A stretch of 64,000 nt of DNA from G963676095 sp963676095 (GTDB lineage: Bacteria; Bacteroidota; Bacteroidia; Bacteroidales; Prolixibacteraceae). The position numbers and the translations under genes were made by a program. This document shows, one piece after another, positions 18,023-25,048 of this stretch (the stretch's first letter is position 1; every line of letters begins with the position of its first letter). Below the pieces are notes generated by a model. It was not told the DNA's origin. It ran no database searches and worked only from the letters and a program-made list of their open reading frames with translations. The stretch is from contig OY781040.1 of NCBI GenBank assembly GCA_963676095.1, positions 7,378,001-7,442,000 of the forward strand, written 5' to 3'.

Positions 18023-18154
18023 ATGAAAACTTTATTTGCCAACAACGAAAATAACCTTTTTGAATCATTCGAAGTTTTAACCGCAGAAGAATTAAACATG
18101 GTTAAAGGCGGAAAAAGTAAAGATTTTGACATGATCGTTGAAAAAGTGAACTAG
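18023..18154 (+). CDS. Small peptide with double-glycine leader (RiPP/bacteriocin-like precursor)
   Basis: ATG 18023-18025 to TAG 18152-18154 encodes 43 residues. The first 30 end in LTAEELNMVKGG, matching the Bacteroidota natural-product precursor pattern of an L-x-x-E-E-L-x-x-V-K-G-G leader. The predicted 13-residue product after Gly-Gly is KSKDFDMIVEKVN: charged, with no Cys and a single Ser, so no thioether or disulfide chemistry is suggested. No peptidase-ABC transporter, radical SAM or lanthionine synthetase gene is in the window. The only peptidase candidate beside it is the divergently transcribed TPR-CHAT protein 93 bp away. It may be a signalling peptide, a toxin or a CHAT substrate; the family match is strong but the role is unknown. 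Confidence 0.72.
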   Translation: MKTLFANNENNLFESFEVLTAEELNMVKGGKSKDFDMIVEKVN

Positions 18155-18505
18155 TTTTTCTATTTAATCCAGAAAAAATATCGATGGTTGTTGATACAGA
18201 AAAGTGTCACAGTCATAAAAATATATAAAAGTTAAGCTATTAAGATCTTACGAAAAAAGGAATAAAATCTTTTAAAGATTAAGCATTCTTTAAGTAGATA
18301 GTTGTGTACCTACAAAAAATGGTAGTGATAAAGATAAATTGTATTTATTTAACACAACATAAATTAAAATTAGCTAACTTTGAGTACTTCACTTTGGTAT
18401 AAAGTTTGAAGGAAGCGGGATAATGAATTTATATGCTTGGCTATAAGCAAATAGTGAGTGATATGAATTTAAGTTTTAGAGTGTAAATTTTAAAATCACT
18501 CGTAA
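18155..18505. other. Region between GG-peptide and repeat protein genes
   Basis: An AT-rich 351-bp gap. It holds the -7 element at 18375-18382 and, just before the next start, GAGTG ... CACTC arms (about 18479-18501) that could fold over the ribosome entry site. Only very short frames were seen (14 codons or fewer). Confidence 0.45.
18375..18382 (+). promoter_or_regulatory. -7 element before the anti-sigma-repeat/TPR protein
   Basis: TAACTTTG matches TAnnTTTG; the implied leader is about 115 nt. No -33 TTTG box at the usual spacing. An alternative ECF-dependent promoter cannot be judged from one site. Confidence 0.4.
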
Positions 18506-20056
18506 ATGAGAGATATTATATACAATACGGAGTATATCGACAGGTTTTTGAATGAAGAGCTGGGCCGTGAAGAGATGGAAATGTTCGAAAGCGAACTGTT
18601 GAAAAATCCTGACCTACAAGCTGAAGTAGAGTTTCACAGGCAGATCGAAGCGTCTTTAAAAGAGGATGATATTATAGATTTGAGAAAAAACCTATGTGAC
18701 ATCATGGCACAGGAGCCTGTTCCTGAGGATACTGAATCAACCTGGCAGACTAAATTTAGTTTTGAGTTATCAGAAGACCTGATTTATTTAAGGGAATTCA
18801 GACAGCCTGTCACGATCCGCGATATAAAACAGATTCATGAAGGAATACCCGTGTTGCACCTGGTACAACACAATATTGCTGCCAGGGAAAATATACATCA
18901 TTTTTATAAGGAACAACAGGGAAATAGCAGGAATACTGCCGAAGAATACCCGTTGTCCTCGATGGATGAACTGGTATTTGACGACATCCAAAAATCATTT
19001 GAAGAGAAAGATATTCTCGATTTAAGGGCAAATCTTAAACAGATAGCATCGAATATGCCGGCCCATCCTTATGACATTCAGGGAATTGATCAATATATTA
19101 ATCAGGAACTGGACGATCTTGCAGGAAACACTTTTGAAGAAGAACTTGTTTACAATACCGGGCTCAAGGCTGATGTATCGATGCAGCGGGACGTGGATCA
19201 GGCTATAGGAGAAAAGGACATCATGGCCTTGCGTGCTGCTTTGCAGGATATAAGTCAAACAGCTGTTTCGACCTCTCGCAGTATTGAAAATATAGATCAG
19301 TATGTCAATAGGGAATTGCAGGACGAAGAAGCAGTATCTTTTGAAACAGAAATGGAAAATAATCCTGACCTGGTAGCTGAAATCGATTTGTTCAAGGCAA
19401 TAGATTCCGCCGTTCAGGAAGAAGATATTATATTGCTACGATCCAGGTTAAACGATATCAGCAAGGAATTTATCGAGGAGAAACAAAAAGAAAGATCAAT
19501 GCTGTTCGGGTTTCCAACCTCAAGGGTCATCAGGATTTCCGTTGCTTCTGCTGCTGCAGTCCTTGTTTTAATGATTGGGATCGGAGGCTTAGTAAAACAG
19601 GCAGTAACGCCTGGTAATTTAGAATTATACAGTCAGTATTTCAACACATATGAAGGAGCGGGGATTACAAGGTCTGGTGATGACAGTCCAAATGACAACC
19701 TGGGGAAAGCACTGGCGCAATACAATGAAGGCAACTATACAGAATCACTGCCCCTGTTAAAAAACGTACTTGGTAAGGATCCGGAAAATCCGGTCGGAAA
19801 CTTTTATACGGGGATGATTTTACAAAAGACCGGGCATTACCAGGGAGCGATTGCCTGCTACCAGCATGTAGTAGCTGAAAAAAATAACCTCTTCACAGAA
19901 CAGGCCGAATGGTACACAGGTTTATGCTACCTGAAAACGGAAGATAAAAAGAGGGCTTATTTACAATTCAGCAAAATAGCAGAAGATAAAGGTTATTATA
20001 GCGAAAAGGCAAAAGCCATTATAAGAAAAATGAAATACACAACAGAAAAAGATTAG
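18506..20056 (+). CDS. Membrane protein with three anti-sigma-like modules and C-terminal TPRs
   Basis: The 516-residue protein has three clear copies of a module of about 57 residues starting I-D-x-F/Y-[LIV]-N-x-E-L, continuing with E-x-E-L/M-x-x-N-x-x-L-x-A-[DE]-V/I and ending D-I-x-x-L-R-x-x-L-x-D-I (starting at residues 11, 194 and 263). A second half of a fourth copy (157-181, FEEKDILDLRANLKQIA) lies between copies one and two. The module resembles the cytoplasmic N-terminal anti-sigma domain of Bacteroidota, without zinc ligands. One membrane helix (about 341-363) precedes two or three TPR units (NEGNYTESLPLLKNVLGKDP, TGHYQGAIACYQHVV), likely periplasmic. It may bind several sigma factors or one in tandem. 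It follows the GG-peptide gene on the same strand. Confidence 0.78.
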   Translation: MRDIIYNTEYIDRFLNEELGREEMEMFESELLKNPDLQAEVEFHRQIEASLKEDDIIDLRKNLCDIMAQEPVPEDTESTWQTKFSFELSEDLIYLREFRQPVTIRDIKQIHEGIPVLHLVQHNIAARENIHHFYKEQQGNSRNTAEEYPLSSMDELVFDDIQKSFEEKDILDLRANLKQIASNMPAHPYDIQGIDQYINQELDDLAGNTFEEELVYNTGLKADVSMQRDVDQAIGEKDIMALRAALQDISQTAVSTSRSIENIDQYVNRELQDEEAVSFETEMENNPDLVAEIDLFKAIDSAVQEEDIILLRSRLNDISKEFIEEKQKERSMLFGFPTSRVIRISVASAAAVLVLMIGIGGLVKQAVTPGNLELYSQYFNTYEGAGITRSGDDSPNDNLGKALAQYNEGNYTESLPLLKNVLGKDPENPVGNFYTGMILQKTGHYQGAIACYQHVVAEKNNLFTEQAEWYTGLCYLKTEDKKRAYLQFSKIAEDKGYYSEKAKAIIRKMKYTTEKD

Positions 20057-20258
20057 ACAGAACGACATCATGGCAAATAAAGCGTTAAGACTCTGATTTC
20101 TGATAAATCCTTTGTTCAAATTTTCAGTTGTTGGTTTATATACGCGTAAAAGATTGGTGTTCTTACTTAATTCAATGATTATCCGTTCGCTGTTCAATAA
20201 AAATTTTTGAATACCCTTTTTTTGCAAATAGATGCAAATAGAGATTTTTAGGTTACAG

Positions 20259-20293
20259 ACACAACAGCCTGAAAATTTTTCGGGTTGTTGTGT
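20259..20293. repeat. Long near-perfect hairpin
   Basis: ACACAACA-G-CC-T-GAAAA on the left pairs with TTTTC-GGG-TTGTTGTGT on the right, about 15-17 bp including two G-U pairs, with almost no loop beyond the AT centre. It has no T tract on either side, so a simple terminator is not supported. Confidence 0.5.
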
Positions 20294-20696
20294 TGTTGAA
20301 ATTTGCCAGGTTCTCCGTCTTTTTTTCGGATCAATTGACATTTCCGGTGGATTATTAATCTGTGTCATGACTCCGTCACAAATGCAGGGCATATGCTTTC
20401 TCCCGGTAAGATTTCTTCGGAAAAACCGGATCAGAGAATCTTTTTTTAATCCGGAGAATACAGGACAGAGCGGTGCGGGGGCCGTCAAAACACCCGACGG
20501 AAGGTTTGCTTTGACAAGATTTTGCTTGTTTTTCATTGACTGGAAAAGGAAGAGCCTGTCCGGGCCCGAGGACTAAAATTACAAAAAATGTTGTTGCTTG
20601 TGCTCTAAACAATCCGGACCCGGTAGGCGGGACCAGATTGCCAAAATCAGAAAGGCCATCGGAATGCCGGTCGAACCATTATTTTGTCTGGCAGGC

Positions 20697-20714
20697 AAAG
20701 ATAAATTTATCTTT
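20697..20714. repeat. Perfect 18-bp palindrome
   Basis: AAAGATAAATTTATCTTT is its own reverse complement. On the minus strand the sequence reads TATCTTTG, a -7 element match; on the plus strand TATCTTTT is a near match. It may be an operator or a paired promoter core. Confidence 0.45.
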
Positions 20715-20819
20715 TTCTCCTCCTCTTTTTCCATTTGATCACGTTTGTCTGGGTTCCTGATCAGGCAAAAGAATTCAACGGATGAAACCTCACTATAATT
20801 TTCTGTTTTTCTGTATACA

Positions 20820-21959
20820 TTATAGCTTATATTTTACCATTAAAATGAATGGATTGGAAGTTTCGTTAATCATCTCCTGAACTTTTTCTTCGCCAAAAGT
20901 GAAGCTTTCTATAAATTTTCGCAGTTGTTTGGATGAATGGTATTTGTATGGCTGGACCATATAGTAAAAGTAGATATCATCAGCTCCAATCAAAGACCAT
21001 GAATCTTTTTCCCAGGTTATATCGTCAATTAAATGTTCCCGGTCGAAATGAATAGCTTTGTGTGTTTCTTTATTATAAATATATTCATAAAACCTACTGC
21101 TCATATTGTAAACAACATGGATATATTTGTCGCTTTCGAAATACCTGACCGTTAGGCATTGGTTTTTATTGTCTTTTAAAAGAAGGATTTGTGTCTGTCT
21201 GTCGAATGGCAGTGATAAATATTCATTATATCTGAATTTATGCCTTCCGTAATCAATTATCCGGGCAGGGAAAAATTCATTTTGAGACACTGAATATATC
21301 GTGTCATTGACCATTGACCAGAAATAAAGATGATCCCCGTCTTTTTTAATCAAAGGATTGTAGACATTCATAAGAAACGCTTTGGGTGATTTAGACAAGT
21401 ATTCTTCCGAGATTTTGTAATCTGAACCTGTTTTATAAAGAACATGATCTCCAACTCCACCATCTGCAAAAAAATAATCCATTCCAATTTTTGCAAAATT
21501 GACTGATCCGAAATCAATCGAATAATCTCTTAGAAACTGTCCTTTTAATGAAAAAATATTTATTTTCCGGTTCCCCAGTATCTCAATTTCTTTATCAATG
21601 TTATTAATTATAAAATCTTTGGGAGAAAGGGATTGTCCTGGTCCCTCCCCAACGCTTCCAATTCTCTGAATAAATTTCCCAGTGCTGTCGAATACCATCA
21701 AACTTTTAGCGCCAAATGTATCAAGCACATATATTTGTCCGTTCTGAATAATAATTTTTCTGATATCCCCGATCATACTTTCTGTCGTAAATTCCAGTTT
21801 AATTATTTTATATTCAGAAATAATATTTGAAAAGGTTACTTTCTGAACATCTCCAACCGGAATACTTAAATGAAGGACCGGCATGATTTCATGCTTGGTC
21901 TTTTTACCAGTACAGGAGAGAAAGACTACCATCACGAACAAAACAGGTAATTTTTTCAC
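20820..21959 (-). CDS. 6-bladed beta-propeller lipoprotein
   Basis: The 379-residue protein starts with a lipoprotein signal whose lipobox is VFLSC (Cys16), so it is acylated and exported. The rest is a 6-bladed beta-propeller of the DUF5128/TolB-like group: IGDIRKIIIQNGQIYVLD, a blade-closing LMVFDSTGKFIQRIG and the family-typical GEGPGQSLSPKDF. These proteins are very common in Bacteroidales, often next to NVEAL peptides and BF3164-like lipoproteins, and have no settled function. A second, diverged paralogue is encoded at 23560-24723. It is probably the last gene of the minus-strand cluster that starts at the disrupted NVEAL gene. Confidence 0.85.
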   Translation of the reverse strand: MKKLPVLFVMVVFLSCTGKKTKHEIMPVLHLSIPVGDVQKVTFSNIISEYKIIKLEFTTESMIGDIRKIIIQNGQIYVLDTFGAKSLMVFDSTGKFIQRIGSVGEGPGQSLSPKDFIINNIDKEIEILGNRKINIFSLKGQFLRDYSIDFGSVNFAKIGMDYFFADGGVGDHVLYKTGSDYKISEEYLSKSPKAFLMNVYNPLIKKDGDHLYFWSMVNDTIYSVSQNEFFPARIIDYGRHKFRYNEYLSLPFDRQTQILLLKDNKNQCLTVRYFESDKYIHVVYNMSSRFYEYIYNKETHKAIHFDREHLIDDITWEKDSWSLIGADDIYFYYMVQPYKYHSSKQLRKFIESFTFGEEKVQEMINETSNPFILMVKYKL

Positions 21960-22078
21960 AAGTAATTATTCAGTTAAAAATTTATATTCCAATTTTTCCA
22001 GGTTAATCCTTCAGGATTTTTCAAATTTTCGCATTCATACGTGTAACAATACTCTCTTGTCTTTAACTAATCCATTGT

Positions 22079-22417
22079 TCAAAGGTCAAATTCAACAATC
22101 GAATAATTCTCATTTTCAGGGTCATAACCAAAAACTCGATTATTAGCTTCATCTATTGTAAAATCAGTAATCAGTGCATTACTTATCAGATATTGTTTTA
22201 GGGCATTACCTTTTTGATTTAACACGATTAGAAAAGAATCGATGTGCAGGATCCCACTTACCTGATAAGCATCTATCCTATCAACAGCTCTGGCTTCAAC
22301 ATGTTCTTCTTTTGGAAAGTCATCAATATACACAGTGTTCTGTTCCTGCTTATTACAGCTTATATATAAAAAACATATAATGATGAAAATAATGTCAGGT
22401 TTCCTCTTTCGGTTCAT
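22079..22417 (-). pseudogene. Internally deleted BF3164-like propeller lipoprotein remnant
   Basis: The 112-codon frame has a lipoprotein signal (lipobox FLYISC), then VYIDDFPKEEHVEARAV and GILHIDSFLIVLNQKG, the N-terminal first blade of BF3164-family lipoproteins. It then jumps to DFTIDEANNRVFGYDPENE and ends in IVEFDL, like the C-terminal last blade of the same family. Full members are about 350-400 residues, so roughly 250 central residues are missing while the frame stays open. The simplest reading is an in-frame internal deletion that left a non-functional mini-protein; a genuine short lipoprotein is possible. Confidence 0.6.
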
Positions 22418-22493
22418 TTTTAATAAAATAAATCACTCCTCCTCGTTAAAAGAAAGACAAATCGGTTGTTGTGAAATCATTTCTGAAAATCGC

Positions 22494-22727
22494 TTATTTG
22501 TTTTGAACAAACTCATTGATTATCGGTTCTGCCTTCTCTATATCTGATTTTTGAATACAGATGTCAATTGCTGAAGGAACTCCTCCTGTAAATCCGGCAG
22601 TAATTCCAGAATAGTAATCGTTTCTGATTAGTACAGCGATTCCCGCTTCTTCTAATTTCGCTTTAAGAAAAACGACAGATACTTCTGTTCCTGTATAAAT
22701 ACGAATTAACTTTTTTGAATTTTCCAT
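22494..22727 (-). CDS. DUF2007 domain protein
   Basis: The 77-residue protein matches the small DUF2007 (putative signal-transducing) fold: LIRIYTGTEVSVVFLKAKLEEAGI, then a Gly-rich turn and a C-terminal IDICIQKSDIEKAEPIINEF. Such domains are ferredoxin-like and occur alone or fused to other domains, with no proven role. It has no signal peptide, so it should be cytosolic. It lies inside the propeller/NVEAL cluster on the same strand. Confidence 0.8.
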   Translation of the reverse strand: MENSKKLIRIYTGTEVSVVFLKAKLEEAGIAVLIRNDYYSGITAGFTGGVPSAIDICIQKSDIEKAEPIINEFVQNK

Positions 22728-22737
22728 TTTTCAAGAT

Positions 22738-22893
22738 TCAAAATAATTTTCTCTTTTGGCCAATATTTGATTTTTTCTCCTGATTTCCCCCATCCATGAA
22801 AGGTGTCAGGAAAAAAATAGAATTATGATTTTTATCCTTTTCAAAAATCTCATGGTGTTTGTGTTTTTTATATTCAGCTTTTTTCTCATCCAT
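22738..22893 (-). CDS. Possible 51-residue hypothetical protein
   Basis: ATG 22891-22893 opens a 51-codon frame beginning MDEKKAEYKKHKHHEIFEKD, very rich in Lys, His and Glu, ending just before the DUF2007 gene on the same strand. No family is recognised. It could be a real small basic protein, a remnant, or chance in AT-rich DNA. Confidence 0.25.
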   Translation of the reverse strand: MDEKKAEYKKHKHHEIFEKDKNHNSIFFLTPFMDGGNQEKKSNIGQKRKLF

Positions 22894-22920
22894 AACTCAC
22901 ATTGAAATTAGGTTTAATAA

Positions 22921-23493
22921 CTATTTAAGATATAAACTGATTTTTTCAAAATAATAATCTGTAACAGATGGTAATGTTGGGGTTGCATTAAATACATTAG
23001 AAATCTCTAAACTTGGTGAAATCATCGCAAATACAGGTGAAAGAAATATGTTATCAGAATCATAAAATGAATAATTAATAATTGGGATCGAATCCGGGAT
23101 TTTTTTTTGTTGCATTATTTTTATCCTCGGATTTTTCTCATCCATAAAAACAACAATTTTAGATCTAATTGAATCTGGTAAAATCCCAATTTTTTGAATA
23201 CAAGAATCGACACAAGCCCCACACTGTTTATCAGAGATCCAGAGTCCGATATGATAATTATTCTTCAACTTCAAAAATTGTTCATTATTGGCAACGTCAA
23301 GGTTGATCCTTTTAGTAGATATAAAATTATTTTTCCAGAAGTAGTTAAGTAGCATTTTGTTTTCTTGCTTCAAAATAGTTGAACTACGTAATAGATTATC
23401 ACATACTACATGATTCCTTATTAAGTTAACAGGAAAATATAATATGAGGGCGATATTTAAAAACACCGATATCCAAAGAATTTTTTTTTCCAT
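22921..23493 (-). CDS. Membrane-anchored thioredoxin-like protein
   Basis: The 190-residue protein has an N-terminal membrane helix (about 5-25, ILWISVFLNIALILYF), a spacer, and then GLWISDKQCGACVDSCIQ with Cys91, Cys94 and Cys98, followed by a beta strand KIVVFMDEKN. A CxxC after a hydrophobic strand is the active-site arrangement of thioredoxin-fold proteins, and the anchor would place it in the periplasm. The typical cis-Pro segment is not obvious; SPVFAMIS may be its equivalent. NVEAL precursors have Cys-rich C-termini, so a neighbouring thiol-handling protein is suggestive. The family assignment is moderate. Confidence 0.55.
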   Translation of the reverse strand: MEKKILWISVFLNIALILYFPVNLIRNHVVCDNLLRSSTILKQENKMLLNYFWKNNFISTKRINLDVANNEQFLKLKNNYHIGLWISDKQCGACVDSCIQKIGILPDSIRSKIVVFMDEKNPRIKIMQQKKIPDSIPIINYSFYDSDNIFLSPVFAMISPSLEISNVFNATPTLPSVTDYYFEKISLYLK

Positions 23494-23559
23494 TTGCTTT
23501 GAAGAATTAAGTTAATTCATTTTTCGGAGAATTATTACTCCACGCACCACCCATTTATA

Positions 23560-24723
23560 TTAAATATTTTTGTATTCAAGAAAAAGAATAATAGGATTAT
23601 CTCCTTCAGAAGAATCAGAAGCTATTTTCTCTAATATTGGCAAAGACTCTCCCATCTGTTTTTTTGCCAATGGGAGCATCTGTTTTAGATTTGTTTTTAA
23701 TTTATAAGGTTCAACAACAAGAAGCATATAATCTTCATAAAAGTGAGGAAAAAAGAATTCTCCTATTGGGTCCAATCTCATAGGTTCATGCTGAATTTGT
23801 TGTTGTTGATGTCCGTTTTTGGAAATTATATTAGTTAATAGTTTTTCTCCTTTGCTATAAGATACAGCATAATAGTAACTATTTTCATTGAAGCTCCACA
23901 TTTGACAGAACTTATTTTTTTTAATTTCATTCGCAAGGCCATAACAATCGTATTGAAATTTTATCAACTTATCCACCTCTATATTATTTTCATCAAATTC
24001 AATCCGGTATCGAGGGGACAACTCATCATCACCCCCAAGTTCATAAATTATATTGTCTAAATGTTTCCAGAGATATTGTTTTGTCCCAAAGGTGGGGAAA
24101 TTATGATACCCCATGTAACTATCGCCTAATTCATCCGGATTCAGAGGAAGTAGCTGTTTCGTATCCCTCCCGTCCGGATTTGCTAAAAAGAAGCTACATT
24201 CTTTACTATTTGCAGTAGCATAATTTGAATAGAGAATTAGTTTGTTTGATTTGGTCCAGCAGAAATTTATAACTTGCCGGGGACCAATCCTTTTTGAGTC
24301 CAACAGGTCTCCATTACTCGTAAAATTGAAGATGCTTTCCCTCATATTATCCCAAATAGCTATTATTTTCCCATTTGGAGATAAAGCAAAATCAGTCGGG
24401 TTTAACATGGCTTCAGGCCCTTGCCCAATCTCTCCTATTGTTTTTACAAACTTACCCTGTTCTGACCATTCAAATACTTTCTTATTACTGAAAGTATAGA
24501 TCCTGTTATTCATAATCTTAATAGAAGAAATGTTCTTAACAAGACACTCCTTTGATGTTTGCAGAGGAACAGACCGGACAATTTTAAAGATATCTGTAAT
24601 GAAAGGAACAGACTTTTGATTCGTATCTATTTTAATGATTTCAATTTCGCTTGGTTGTTTGGAGGTTTTAGTGCAAGCAGAAATAATGACCAATAGGATT
24701 ATCGCTAATTTTAGTTTACACAT
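23560..24723 (-). CDS. 6-bladed beta-propeller lipoprotein (paralogue)
   Basis: The 387-residue protein has a lipoprotein signal with lipobox VIISAC (Cys16). It shows the same propeller plan as the 20820-21959 gene: VKNISSIKIMNNRIYTFSN, VFEWSEQGKFVKTIG, then GQGPEAMLNPTDFALSPNGK. The two proteins share this GxGPxxxLxPxDF signature but differ widely elsewhere. It is encoded directly downstream of the NVEAL gene, the usual neighbourhood of these lipoproteins. It is probably on the outer surface or periplasmic face, with an unknown ligand. The insertion in NVEAL may have cut it off from its original promoter. Confidence 0.83.
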   Translation of the reverse strand: MCKLKLAIILLVIISACTKTSKQPSEIEIIKIDTNQKSVPFITDIFKIVRSVPLQTSKECLVKNISSIKIMNNRIYTFSNKKVFEWSEQGKFVKTIGEIGQGPEAMLNPTDFALSPNGKIIAIWDNMRESIFNFTSNGDLLDSKRIGPRQVINFCWTKSNKLILYSNYATANSKECSFFLANPDGRDTKQLLPLNPDELGDSYMGYHNFPTFGTKQYLWKHLDNIIYELGGDDELSPRYRIEFDENNIEVDKLIKFQYDCYGLANEIKKNKFCQMWSFNENSYYYAVSYSKGEKLLTNIISKNGHQQQQIQHEPMRLDPIGEFFFPHFYEDYMLLVVEPYKLKTNLKQMLPLAKKQMGESLPILEKIASDSSEGDNPIILFLEYKNI

Positions 24724-24807
24724 AAATATGTTGTTTATAAAAGTTACAGAGTGATATTATGACAATTGTAAAAATTACATAGACAAGTCAAAAAGTTATT
24801 ATTTTGA

Positions 24808-24839
24808 AAAGAGACCGTCGTTTTTGAGACAGCCTCTTT
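24808..24839 (-). terminator. Hairpin terminator after the NVEAL gene
   Basis: On the minus strand AAAGAGGCTGTC and GACGGTCTCTTT pair over 12 bp with two G-U pairs around an 8-nt loop, followed by TTTTC. It lies just past the NVEAL stop codon (24857-24859), between NVEAL and the propeller lipoprotein gene. Confidence 0.7.
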
Positions 24840-25044
24840 AATATAATTCTAGAGGGTTAACATGGAGAACCTACACAACCTACCGTACCCAACTGACAAC
24901 ATGATTGGCCAGGACCACCAAAAACTGGTTTGTAGTCAATTCGTGTCAATTCTGCATTCGCAGTTGAACCAAAAACAATATCCCTCAAAGAGAGATCATT
25001 AACATTATTATTATTGTTTGAAGTAAAAATAAAGTTTGTACCTA

Positions 25045-25048
25045 TTAA
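25045..25048. repeat. TTAA target-site duplication, left copy
   Basis: TTAA at 25045-25048 is repeated at 27204-27207, directly flanking the element's inverted repeats. Restoration of the NVEAL frame with one copy supports a 4-bp duplication. Confidence 0.75.

Larger units (their letters stand above)
20057..20819. other. Large intergenic region with hairpin and palindrome, no convincing gene
   Basis: 763 bp without a supported gene. It contains a long hairpin (20259-20293), a perfect 18-bp palindrome (20697-20714) and a GC-richer block around 20460-20640. A minus-strand open frame reaches into the 3' end of the preceding gene but has no family resemblance. The stretch may be decayed coding DNA. 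Confidence 0.45.

Noticed and set aside
19961..20536. A 191-codon minus-strand frame overlapping the 3' end of the anti-sigma-repeat gene
   Set aside because: It overlaps a well-supported gene on the other strand, has low-complexity hydrophobic ends and no family resemblance.
24808..24839. Hairpin as part of a second insertion element
   Set aside because: It folds well as a terminator directly after the NVEAL stop, and a similar hairpin ends the M13 gene at 37772; no inverted-repeat partner was found.
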